From: Anaerolineales bacterium
Lineage (GTDB): Bacteria; Chloroflexota; Anaerolineae; Anaerolineales; Villigracilaceae
Reading direction: 5' to 3'
DNA length: 57,155 nucleotides
Assembly (NCBI GenBank): GCA_016934715.1
Contig: JAFGSI010000022.1
Location: 1 to 57,155, forward strand
Shown: positions 24,440 to 33,300 of the stretch, piece by piece
Position numbering within the stretch: the stretch's first letter is position 1
Layout of the letters: every line of letters begins with the position of its first letter
Program-made: the position numbers and the translations under genes
The notes under the pieces: model-generated
Databases searched by the model: none
Seen by the model: only the letters and a program-made list of their open reading frames with translations
Told to the model about the DNA's origin: nothing

Positions 24440-26467
24440 CTATCGGTCAGCAGGCTGCCAGGCAGGAGCACTATCCAGAGCAGGTCCAGACGTGACTTGC
24501 TGCATATTTGATCCATCTGCACTCATGATCCAGAGGTCACACTCCTCGGCGCTACTACAACGCTGAAATACAATCCAGGTCCCATCAGGAGACCAGGCCG
24601 GGTTCCTGCAGTCATCCAGGAATGTGAGTTGGACAGCATTGGAGCCATCGGTATTCATAACATGAATATTTCCACTATCCGAACAATACTGGCTAAAAAG
24701 AATGCGTTCCCCGTCAGGTGAAAAGCTGGAGACACACCCATTCACCAAAGACTGCTGGTTGGATCCATCCGCATTCATCACGAAGACCCGGTAAACACCA
24801 GGCAGGTTGGATGAAAAGGTAATCCTTTGTCCATCTGGGGACCAGGACGGGAACCAATTATAGATGTCGCTGGTATATGTCAGCTGGACTCGACCGGAAC
24901 CATTTACATTGATGGTATATATTTCACGATTCCCGTCACAGTCTGAGTAATAGATCAATTTGGTTCCATCTGGAGACCATACCGGAGCAAAATCATTACA
25001 ATGATTGTCTGTAACAGGTACAATCTGTCCTGTTCCAAGAGTTAAAATGACAAGCTCCCAGTCATCTCCCATGTGTGACTGGTAAGCGATCTGGCTACCA
25101 TCGGGTGACCATGCTGGAATAGTATCATGTTCCGGAGCAAATGTCGCCTGGGTGAGGCTGTTGCCATCTGGCCTCACCAAATAAATATCATTATTCCCAT
25201 TCCGATCAGAGTGAAAGGCAATCCATTCACCTCCGCCAAATGGCGTTGGTATTCGAATCGCAGTTTCCGTCGGTGTTGGTACAGGCGATCTGGTCACTGC
25301 CGAGGGTGTATCCTGATTCACAACAGGCGCTTCCACTTGGACACTCTCGGGGAGGGGGATCAACCACCATACCCCAAGGCCAAGTACGGCTACGCAGCCC
25401 AGCAGGACAAGCCCGCCCCCGGCAAGCGCCCAGGGCCACCAGACCCGCTGCTCCGGCGCCGAAGGCTCATCCTCGAAATCGGTGCTGGTGGCCGACTCCC
25501 CGGCATCCGGCAGGGCATCCTGCAGGCGGGTGAACTGGGTATCATCCTGGATCACCGTCCCGCGCGTTTCGGGTACGGACCCTGGATCTGTCTCCCCATC
25601 CGCCGGGAGGGCCTCCTTTGATCCGACGCCCTGTCCCTGCAGCCCCTCCATCGCCCGGGCGAACTCGTCCATGGTCTGGTAGCGCTCGGCGGCGTTCTTG
25701 GCGAGCGCCCGGCGCAGTACATCTTCCACCTTCCCAGGCAGGCCCGGCACATAGGTGGTCGGCGGGGGCAGCGGATCGTTGATGTGCTTGACGATCACGG
25801 CCAGGGGCGTATCGGCCGAGAACGGCCTGCGTCCGGTGACCAACTCATAGAAGACAATCCCCAGCGAGTAGACATCCGCCCGCGCATCGATTTCCCCGCC
25901 CAGGCCCTGCTCAGGGGCCATGTACTCCGGAGTACCGATCCCCACTCCCGTCCCGGTCAGGTCCACGGTTGCTTCCGTATCCGACAGGATCTTGGCGATC
26001 CCGAAGTCGGTCAGCAGCGGCGCATTGGAAGCGGTCATCAGGATGTTCGAGGGCTTGACGTCCCGGTGGATCACCCCCTGGCTGTGGGCATACTCCAGCG
26101 CTCGCACCACCGGCAGGATCAGCCGCACCGCCTCCTGCCAGGGGATCGGCCGCCCCAGGCGCGCCTTCAAAGTCCCACCGGGCAGATACGGCATCACCAG
26201 GTAGGGCTGGCCTTCAAATTCGCCGTAGTCCGAGACCGGAACGATGTTGGGATGGGTCAGGCGCGCCAGGGCCTTGGCCTCCCGCTCGAAGCGCTTCAAG
26301 GTGTGGGCCATCGTCTCGATCGTCAGCCGCTCGGTGCGGATGACCTTGACCGCCACCTCGCGCTCCAATCGGGTGTCGTAGGCCTTGTAAACAAGGGCCA
26401 TCCCACCCTCGCCCAACTGCTCGAGGATGTGATATCTACCAAGGGATTGACCCGTCAGGTCAGTCAT
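24440..26467 (-). CDS. Membrane Ser/Thr protein kinase with PD40/TolB-like beta-propeller ectodomain (gene F)
   Basis: 675 aa. Kinase domain at about 11-275 with [32 protein letters not shown] and EYMAPEQ. A linker rich in acidic and Thr residues leads to a TM at about 344-370 (WALAGGGLVLLGCVAVLGLG). The outside part has five or six PD40/WD40-like blades with the repeated WSPDG core (AWSPDGSQIAY, VWSPDGTKLIYYS, SWSPDGQRITFSS, AWSPDGTWIVFQ), as in TolB and DPP4-type propellers. The start ATG is 2 nt after the stop of the EspG-like gene, and its GGAG lies in that gene's last codons, so translation is coupled. Six Cys in the later blades may form disulfides outside the cell. Confidence 0.93.
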   Translation of the reverse strand: MTDLTGQSLGRYHILEQLGEGGMALVYKAYDTRLEREVAVKVIRTERLTIETMAHTLKRFEREAKALARLTHPNIVPVSDYGEFEGQPYLVMPYLPGGTLKARLGRPIPWQEAVRLILPVVRALEYAHSQGVIHRDVKPSNILMTASNAPLLTDFGIAKILSDTEATVDLTGTGVGIGTPEYMAPEQGLGGEIDARADVYSLGIVFYELVTGRRPFSADTPLAVIVKHINDPLPPPTTYVPGLPGKVEDVLRRALAKNAAERYQTMDEFARAMEGLQGQGVGSKEALPADGETDPGSVPETRGTVIQDDTQFTRLQDALPDAGESATSTDFEDEPSAPEQRVWWPWALAGGGLVLLGCVAVLGLGVWWLIPLPESVQVEAPVVNQDTPSAVTRSPVPTPTETAIRIPTPFGGGEWIAFHSDRNGNNDIYLVRPDGNSLTQATFAPEHDTIPAWSPDGSQIAYQSHMGDDWELVILTLGTGQIVPVTDNHCNDFAPVWSPDGTKLIYYSDCDGNREIYTINVNGSGRVQLTYTSDIYNWFPSWSPDGQRITFSSNLPGVYRVFVMNADGSNQQSLVNGCVSSFSPDGERILFSQYCSDSGNIHVMNTDGSNAVQLTFLDDCRNPAWSPDGTWIVFQRCSSAEECDLWIMSADGSNMQQVTSGPALDSAPAWQPADR

Positions 26468-26469
26468 CT

Positions 26470-27180
26470 TTACTCCGAAAGGAATGATTGGAGAAATTTC
26501 TTCAAAGCAGAGACACCCAACGAGGTCATGCGGACCTCCCCCCGCACATCCACCTCCCCTCCGAGCAACTCCAGACCCTGCAACAACAATCCCCGCCGGG
26601 ATGGTATCCCCGCCCCGGCCAACGCCGCAGTGAGCAGGACTACCTGGTCGACTCCGGCGAACGAGGCTTCCTCCCGCCAGGCATGCGGGAAAAGCCGGTC
26701 GGCATGCGCCAGAGTCATGGCGCCACGCCCGGTTGCCTTGCCGACTTTAGGATCGGATCGGCTGCCTAAATCAGCCATCAGCCGATCAAGCAAGATCTTC
26801 TCGTCTTTGCAGAAGGTGAGTCGGTAGGCCGGCGGCATCTCGAGCAGCAGGTGCATCCTCGCCGCCCGGTAGACCATCCCCCGGACCTCGCCCCCGGCTC
26901 GAGACAACCGCAGCAGGCTCAGGGTCCATTCGGGGCCGGACAGCAGCTGGATCACGACCGCGACGGCCTGCTCGATCTGCCAGCCAGAGCCGGGGGTGTG
27001 CCGGATCAGGCCGCGTGCGACCAGGGAGGCCTGGGCTTCGGCCAGGATGGCAGACAGTTCATCATCCAGCAGGCGCTGCAGGGGCGCGTCGGGGAGCAGC
27101 AGGCGGGTCTGGCCAAAGGCCCCGGCCAGCCAGGCCAGTTCGGCCGGGTTGAGTTCGATAGAGAAGGTTTTTTCCATCAT
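26470..27180 (-). CDS. EspG-like probable chaperone of a WXG100 protein
   Basis: 236 aa from the ATG at 27180, which overlaps the stop of the WXG100-C39 gene as ATGA. The protein is soluble and alpha/beta with no TM: MEKTFSIELNPAELAWLAGA at the start, a helical AELSAILAEAQASLVARGLI region, then repeated beta-like stretches (WTLSLLRLSRAGGEVRGMVY; YRLTFCKDEKILLDRLMADL). Size, order and partner gene resemble EspG chaperones of mycobacterial ESX systems, which bind PE-PPE/WXG substrates. The resemblance is structural guesswork by pattern and needs a profile test. It is tightly coupled to kinase F downstream. Confidence 0.5.
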   Translation of the reverse strand: MMEKTFSIELNPAELAWLAGAFGQTRLLLPDAPLQRLLDDELSAILAEAQASLVARGLIRHTPGSGWQIEQAVAVVIQLLSGPEWTLSLLRLSRAGGEVRGMVYRAARMHLLLEMPPAYRLTFCKDEKILLDRLMADLGSRSDPKVGKATGRGAMTLAHADRLFPHAWREEASFAGVDQVVLLTAALAGAGIPSRRGLLLQGLELLGGEVDVRGEVRMTSLGVSALKKFLQSFLSE

Positions 27181-28283
27181 GGACGGATGACGACAAGGCC
27201 GTTGGTGCCGCGATTCCACATGTCGTTGAAAGTCGCGTTGGGAATTTCCATCTCCTGACCGCTCCAGGGGTCATTGACAATGACGGCCGTCTCGGTTCGG
27301 CCCTTGACGACCACGGCGTGCGTGGTCGACCCGGGCCCGGCAAGGGCGCGCGCTCCCGAGCCGCCGACCGTTCCCTCGCCGGTGACCCGCACGCCGACCG
27401 TCACGACCACCGGCCCGTCGTCAAGAGCGGTGTGCAGATCATCGAGGCTAGCGCCGCCCCGGGCGCTGACCTCAGAATAGCCGACATCGTTGATCTCATC
27501 GGCCATCCGGCTGAGCGAAATGCCGTTCCCGGGAGTGCCGTCACCCTTGTCCAGGCTGTCGATCAATTCCTGCGGCGTGGCAGTGGGATTATTCGCGTCC
27601 TGGTTGTGGTAATAGTCCATCACCATGCTGACTGAGGTTGGCGAACAGGCGGCATTGCCGTAGGCGCTGCCCTGCGACTTGACCGGCACATCGTGGTAGG
27701 CCACATACTCCTTTGCCGGAGCCTCAGGCTGGACAGGGGGAACGGCCTCTTGCGCGGGCCGGGGTTTGGCCGGGGCCTCTACCGGCACTTCGGCAGGGGC
27801 AGGCTCCGGCCCGAAGATGCGCCGGAACCAGTCCGTCAGCCAGGCCGGGACACCCGTCAGCCAGCCGGTCACCACCGCCAGGGTAGTCACAGTCGGAATC
27901 GCAACCCAGTAGGAGGGGATCAGGTCACCCCAGCCGCCGCCGGAAGCCGGCATGGCCGGGCCGGGGGTGAAGTTGATTCCGCCTGTCTGCAGTCCCTGGC
28001 GGAAGAGCGCCGCGCCGCGCTGGTCGACCGTCTCCCACTCATCGATCTCGTGCAGCAGGCGCTGGATGAGCATTTCGAGATGCTCGGTCTGGGCAGCCAG
28101 GTCGCGGGTCAGCCGGCGGCCCTGGCTGGAAAAAGATTCGGCGCCCCCGCCTTGCCAGGCCATCTCCAGATTGGCAAGCGCCCGCTGCAGGGACTGGATC
28201 GGCGTCTCCACCTGCCGTGCAGAATCTCGCAGGGAGCGGGCGGTGGAGCGGGCAAGGTCGGGGTCGAGGTGAAGGGCAGGCAT
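27177..28283 (-). CDS. WXG100-domain protein fused to a C39-like cysteine peptidase
   Basis: 368 aa from ATG 28283 (MPALHLDPDLARSTARSLRD). Residues about 5-95 form a two-helix WXG100/ESAT-6-like domain with the turn motif as MAWQGGGAE. A hydrophobic stretch at about 118-150 (SYWVAIPTVTTLAVVTGWLT) may be a membrane segment. A Pro/Ala/Glu linker follows. The last 170 residues are a papain-like peptidase of the C39_2 type: catalytic Cys in YGNAACSPTSVSMVMDYY, His in STTHAVVVKG and Asp in VNDPWSG. This is the layout of a type VII secretion substrate with an enzymatic tail. No EccC/EssC ATPase is in the window. Target and partner system are unknown. A TATACA box lies about 50 nt upstream. Confidence 0.8.
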   Translation of the reverse strand: MPALHLDPDLARSTARSLRDSARQVETPIQSLQRALANLEMAWQGGGAESFSSQGRRLTRDLAAQTEHLEMLIQRLLHEIDEWETVDQRGAALFRQGLQTGGINFTPGPAMPASGGGWGDLIPSYWVAIPTVTTLAVVTGWLTGVPAWLTDWFRRIFGPEPAPAEVPVEAPAKPRPAQEAVPPVQPEAPAKEYVAYHDVPVKSQGSAYGNAACSPTSVSMVMDYYHNQDANNPTATPQELIDSLDKGDGTPGNGISLSRMADEINDVGYSEVSARGGASLDDLHTALDDGPVVVTVGVRVTGEGTVGGSGARALAGPGSTTHAVVVKGRTETAVIVNDPWSGQEMEIPNATFNDMWNRGTNGLVVIRP

Positions 28284-28333
28284 GGATGCAATTCCGTGAA
28301 GCGCGAAAGGGGTTCGGGGCAGATTCTGTGAAT

Positions 28334-28339
28334 TGTATA
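28334..28339 (-). promoter_or_regulatory. -10-like box before the WXG100-C39 operon
   Basis: TATACA on the minus strand, 50 nt before the ATG at 28283, with TTGTCG 19 bp upstream of it. This would drive the WXG100-C39, EspG-like, kinase F (and perhaps E) unit. Confidence 0.35.
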
Positions 28340-28499
28340 CCAGCATTCCCTGCCCGGGCGACAAAGAAACATGTTTTGTAAAGTGTCTGTAGAGCGGCCT
28401 GGTTTTCCTCCTGCCTATCGTCGGCCGGTACAGGTTTCGAAAAGTCCGGCCGGATCCCAGTAATCCCATGCGCCCTCAAGAATGATCGTTTCCTGCAAG

Positions 28500-28670
28500 A
28501 AAATGGATAATGTCCTGTTCATGAGCATATTCCAGAGCCCGGACAACGGGAGCCAGAATAGAAAAGGCCTGCTGCCAGGGCAGCGGCTTTCCCAACATCT
28601 TCTTCAGCGTTCCACGACGGCACGGCGGAAGGCCGGGAATCTGCGGCTACCTTCGAGATCGATGAAGACC
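28500..28670 (-). pseudogene. Relic of a Ser/Thr kinase domain
   Basis: On the minus strand, codons read RRGTLKKMLGKPLPWQQAF, then SILAPVVRALEYAHEQDIIH. This matches the kinase segment GGTLKxxLGxPIPWxxA and LPVVRALxYAHxQGVIH of genes B, D and F. Where RDVKPSN should follow, the sequence turns into unrelated codons and a stop. Upstream, a 2-nt shift breaks the frame, although nucleotides still align to the LEG...PY region. So a sixth kinase gene once stood here. It lies in the gap between the WXG100-C39 gene and the radical SAM gene. Confidence 0.65.
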
Positions 28671-28813
28671 CTGCTGCTCCGAAAAAGGCGGGCAGCGAGC
28701 CCCCGGGGTCAATGCCGGCCGGCGGCCAGGCCTTCGGGAACGCCTGGCCCTGGCTGCCCGGTCTCCTGCACGGATCGTGGAACGGGAGCAGGAACAGAAA
28801 AGGCCTTGCCCCA
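28545..28813. repeat. Imperfect direct repeat of kinase-relic sequence
   Basis: A stretch at 28545-28570 (AACGGGAGCC, AGAATAGAAAAGGCCT) recurs at 28781-28806 (AACGGGAGCA, GGAACAGAAAAGGCCT). On the minus strand the second copy also reads a kinase-like AFSxxAPV. This suggests a tandem duplication of the relic followed by decay. The rest of 28671-28844 holds no gene that I can support. Confidence 0.35.
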
Positions 28814-28844
28814 CTCCGTTCCTGGCGCAGGCGCTTCGGCAGAG

Positions 28845-30332
28845 CTAGAGATAGCCGTGGCTTTTCATCAGGCGCAGCCCTTCCAACCGCAGGACCTCCG
28901 GGAACAGCGCCCTGTAGATGCGGCAGTTGGGGCTGGGAGCGTCATACCGCTGGGCCGCCTGATAGGTCTCGAGCGGGCAGCCTCCGGCACAGCGATAGCG
29001 ATAGGCGCAGGTGCGGCATTCCGCTTTCTGGTCGACCGGCAGATTCTGGACCGTCCCGGCAGACAGCGCATCCAACCAATCCGCGTCCCGCGATTCCGCA
29101 AGGCAGTGATCGAGCAGCATATGGCACGGGGCCAGGAGACCCTCCTGGTTGACGACCAGGTACGATTGCCCGATCCCGCAGGTGCGCGGGTGGGCCTCCA
29201 CCTGGACGCGATCCAGCAGCCCGTTCAAAAGCGGCCGTTCGGGGAGCATTTCCTCAACCACCGCATAGGCTGCCCGCATCCCCTGGATGATGGCGTCCTC
29301 TTCTGCGGCCAGGGAGGCCGGCAGGCTGCCATCCAATCCCCGGCGGAAGAAGTTCAGGCTCACCGGCAGGTCACGTTCCAATGCCCAGCGGACCGCGGCC
29401 GCGATCCTGCCGGCGTTCTCCCGTGTAATGGTGATCGACACGAACGGCTGGATGCCGCGCTTCAACAGCACCTGGTCGATCGTATGGGCAACTGCCTGGA
29501 ACGTCCCGCGGCCGTCCCTGTGGTGCCGGGTCCGGTCGTGATCGGGCCCGACGCCGTCCAGCGAGATCATCACGGCCACCTGGTTGTCCCGCAGCCAGTC
29601 GGCATCGGGTGCAGCGAGGTGCGTGCCATTGCTCAAAAGGACATGCTGGAGGGCAAGCCCGGCCTGTGAAAAACGCGCCCGCCCGTATGCGACCAGCGCC
29701 CGGACCAGCCGCATGCGCAGCGTTGCTTCCCCCCCGGCATACTTGATCTTCACGCTGCGGAAGCCGTGCTGGCGGGCGGTGGCCACCAGCTTGTCGATCG
29801 TCTTCCGGCCAACCTCCAGGCTCATGCTGGCGGAAGACTTGTGCACATAGCAGTAGGGGCAATCCAGGTTGCAGGCGTTGGTCACATGCAGCCAGACCGT
29901 GAGCGCCTCCGGCGCGGCGAAGTCCAGGCGCGGCGGATGCCCGGCCGGCGCGATCAGGTTCTGTTCGAGCAGCTGCTGATCGACAGGGTATTCCAGGGGC
30001 TGTGGCGCACAGAACGACTGCCAGCGTTCCCAGGCCTCGGGATTCAAAGCGCTCGGCCCGGCGGGGGCAAAGGGGCTGAAGGTCATCCAGAATCCCCCGG
30101 GGAGAGGGCAGGTCTCGACTTCGGCTGTTCGGGCGAACAGGCCGGTCAGGCGCGGCCCCGCCTGGACCAGGTCCGGGGTGGACGGGCAGGCGCAGTCATT
30201 CTCGTCCCGCAGGAAGCCCGCTCCTGCCAGCAGCCGGGCCTGCTCGGGACAGGCGCAGTCATCCCCGCTCCGATTCGGCACCCCGGTCAGAACGACCGCC
30301 CTGGTCACGTCATAAGCAGGAATGGGGATCAT
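28845..30332 (-). CDS. Radical SAM/SPASM-domain protein
   Basis: 495 aa from ATG 30332, one base after the stop of the STAND-TPR gene, with AAGG as RBS. Residues about 1-70 contain two similar motifs, DDCACPEQARLLAGAGFL and NDCACPSTPDLVQAGPRL. The radical SAM core has CNLDCPYC for the 4Fe-4S cluster, then the GGE-type motif YAGGEATLR. The C-terminal SPASM region has CGIGQSYLVV, APCHMLLDHC and CRTCAYRYRCAGGCP for auxiliary clusters. Enzymes of this kind modify peptides (RiPP maturases, anSME). No separate precursor peptide is visible nearby, and the N-terminal CACP repeats could be a recognition or substrate-like part. It is the last gene of the multi-ATPase cluster, so its job is probably tied to those proteins. 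Confidence 0.85.
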   Translation of the reverse strand: MIPIPAYDVTRAVVLTGVPNRSGDDCACPEQARLLAGAGFLRDENDCACPSTPDLVQAGPRLTGLFARTAEVETCPLPGGFWMTFSPFAPAGPSALNPEAWERWQSFCAPQPLEYPVDQQLLEQNLIAPAGHPPRLDFAAPEALTVWLHVTNACNLDCPYCYVHKSSASMSLEVGRKTIDKLVATARQHGFRSVKIKYAGGEATLRMRLVRALVAYGRARFSQAGLALQHVLLSNGTHLAAPDADWLRDNQVAVMISLDGVGPDHDRTRHHRDGRGTFQAVAHTIDQVLLKRGIQPFVSITITRENAGRIAAAVRWALERDLPVSLNFFRRGLDGSLPASLAAEEDAIIQGMRAAYAVVEEMLPERPLLNGLLDRVQVEAHPRTCGIGQSYLVVNQEGLLAPCHMLLDHCLAESRDADWLDALSAGTVQNLPVDQKAECRTCAYRYRCAGGCPLETYQAAQRYDAPSPNCRIYRALFPEVLRLEGLRLMKSHGYL

Positions 30333-30333
30333 A

Positions 30334-33300
30334 TCACCTTCTTTCCAGGCCTCTTCCAAAACAATCCTCCAGGAATTCGTCCAGGTTCCCGAGGTCCTCG
30401 AGCTTGATCCGGGAGATCGCAAAGCGCTTGCGGGCCCGGTTCTCGTACCGGTAGAAGTCGTCCATTTCCACCAGGTTGAACTTCTTCAGGTAATGGTACA
30501 GGCTGTCGTAGACGATCCCCAGCGCGCTGGAGCGCGGCGAAAGCAGCTGGGCGTAGGCCAGCGCCAGGACATAGTTCTCGGCCGCCGCCGCCAGGGCGGC
30601 CTGAGCGGTCTTGTCCTGATGGACCCGCATCCGGCGTGCCGCGACCACCTCCAGGGCTTCCCCGGGATTCTCCTTGGCGACCAGCCGGGTAAAGCGCATG
30701 AACCTTTCCATTCCCATGCGCCCGCGCAGGCCGTACATCTTGCTGAGCTGGGCGTACACGTAGAGATCGTCGCGCCCCGGCTCGGGGAACGGCTGGCCCT
30801 TGCGGATCCAGCAATCCTCCGGCAGGAGTTCCTCGGCCTGCTGCAGGATCTCTTCGGCCTGCTCGAATTCGTCAAACAGGAAATGGGTCCAGGCCGTATT
30901 GACCCGCGCGTCCAGATCGAGGCGCTTGTTGTTCAACTCCCGGGCCAGCGCCCCCGCCTGGTTGAGATAATAAAGGGCATCCCGGTAGAACCGCTGACGC
31001 TGTTCATCCTCGGCCCGGGCCACCTTCATCCGGTCTCGCTGCAGACAGCCCATTTCGATCCAGGCCTCGACCAGGCGCATCTTCTCCCCGGCCGCCGGGC
31101 TGGTGGTGAACAGTTCCATGGCCTCGCTGTCGGCGCGGGCCGCGATGTTCAGGATGACCTCGGGGGAATCTTCCCGGAAGGGATGGTACATGTTCGATTC
31201 CGGTTTGCCATGCCGCCGCAAGGCCTCCCCGAGCTGGAGCAGCGCCAGGCCCAGGCCGCGCGGGTCATCCACCCTGCGGAAGTAGGCCGCCGCGGCGGCG
31301 GCCTCCGCCCAGGCCAGGTCGGGCCGGTTGTGATCGTTGTCGATCAGCGCCAGGGTGTTGAGGGAATAGGCGATCGGCACGTCCGCGCCCTGGCTGCGGC
31401 GCAGGGCCAGCGCATCCAGGCAGACCCGCCGGGCACGCGTATAGCCTCTCTCGGAAAGGACCCGCGAGAGGTTGTTGCGGGTTGTGGCCTGTTGGGCCGG
31501 GAATTCGGTCTGGCGCATGTAGCGCAGTGCCATCCCGTAGGCGCGCTTGGCCTTTTTGAACATTCCCAGCGTGGAATAGCCATAGCCGATGAAGTTGTGA
31601 AGGAGCGCTGCCACCCGGCGCAGGCGGGTCTCACCGGGATGGCCGAGGAAACCCTTCTCGTTGCGGTCCTCAAAAGCCCATTCCTCTTCCCGGTAGCGCA
31701 ACAGGACCTCCAGGTCTGCGGCGATGGCTTCCATCTCCGCAAGCGCCTCGAGCGTGCGCTGCCCCAGGAAGATCTCGGCATACCCCTTCCAGCACTGGCG
31801 TTCGCCGCGCGCGAAGGTGTGCATCCAGGAATGACGCTCGGTTTCTGTGGTCATCCTGGCGGCCACCTTTTCAACCGCCTCGCAGAACTCGATCGCCCGC
31901 TGATACTGCTTGCGCATGACGAAGCGTTTGATCCAGCGGGTCACATCGTCCTGTTGGGCGACCCGCACCAGGGCCTCATAGGGCTCTTCGTGACGCTCTT
32001 CCACGGCGAACCAGGGCTCCGGGGTCACGAAGCGCATGGAGGCCTCGTCCTTGAGCACCAGCCACAATTCCATCTGCAGCTGCCCCTCGGATTCTTCATC
32101 GTTGGCCAGCCAGCGCCGGTCCCCCACCTCGAACAGGACATGGTTGATGTTCCTGCGCAGGTCGATGAGGAAACCGTAGTGGAGACTCTCGACCTCCCAG
32201 GCGGAGAGGGCCGTTCGAACAGCGGAGCGCCGTTCTTCCTCGCGGTCCGTCAGGGTGGAAAAACGGATCTCCAGGGCTTCGGCCGGCCGGGTCAGGCGCA
32301 GGTTGCGCTCATCCTCGTCCAGAAATGCGGAACGTTCGAGCATGCGTTGATCGGTCTGGTATTGGGCCCAGGCCTGCAGCTTGCGGTAGAGCAGCTGGCG
32401 TTCCTTCTGCTCCCCGCTGCGGTTGCGCTCATCCTTGGACAGGTGGGCCGCGTAGATGCGGTAGATCTCATCCTGCAGGCCCAGCCGTCCGTCCGGCCGC
32501 ACCTTGATGATCGAGAGGTGGCGCAGCGTTTCCATCTCGTTCTGGATCTGCTCGCCGATCTCGGCCTGCTTCTGGTCGCGGCCCTTTTTCTCGAGCCAGT
32601 CGCAGGCAGCTTCGCCGCCCGCGCTGCTCATCACGAAATGGAGCTGTTCGGCGTTCAGCCCGCGCGGCGCGCGCACCAGGACCTTGAGGATCTCGCTGCG
32701 CAGCGAGGGGGGCCCGAACAGCAGGCGGACGAACTCTTCCTCGATCATGAACTGCGCCTGGGCCAATTTCTGCGGGTCGGCTTCCCCCTGCGGGTTCGCG
32801 CCCACCCGCTCCAGGGCCTGGACATAGCTGTCCTGCAGCGGCTGGGGGATGGAACGGCCTTCGAGGATCAGGTCAGCATAGAGCGCTAAGTGGACCGGTT
32901 TCCCGCCCGTGTACAGGCGCAGGGTGCGGGTGCGGTCCTGGTCGCCCGCCAGGGCCAGCAGCTCCCTGGAAATTTGCGCATATGCGGGCGTGCTTTCCGC
33001 CTGGCCTTCCCAGTAATCGGCCAGGGCCTCGAAGTAGGCCTGTGTATCCTGGTCGTCGAAGGGGGCCAGGTCGATATCGTCCCCCAGGCATTCCTTCCCG
33101 GCCGCCTGGGTCGCCCCGCTCAGGTGTTCGAAAAAGGGCCGGCCCTGCTGGCCGCGGCCCACCAGGATCAGGGTCGTGTTGGGAAAACGATTCTGGCGGA
33201 CCTGTTCGGCCAGCCACTGGAAGGTGTAGAAGATGACATCCTGGGGATGGACCAACCCCTTTTCCATCAACCACTGTGTGCCGACCGGCAGCAGGCGCTC

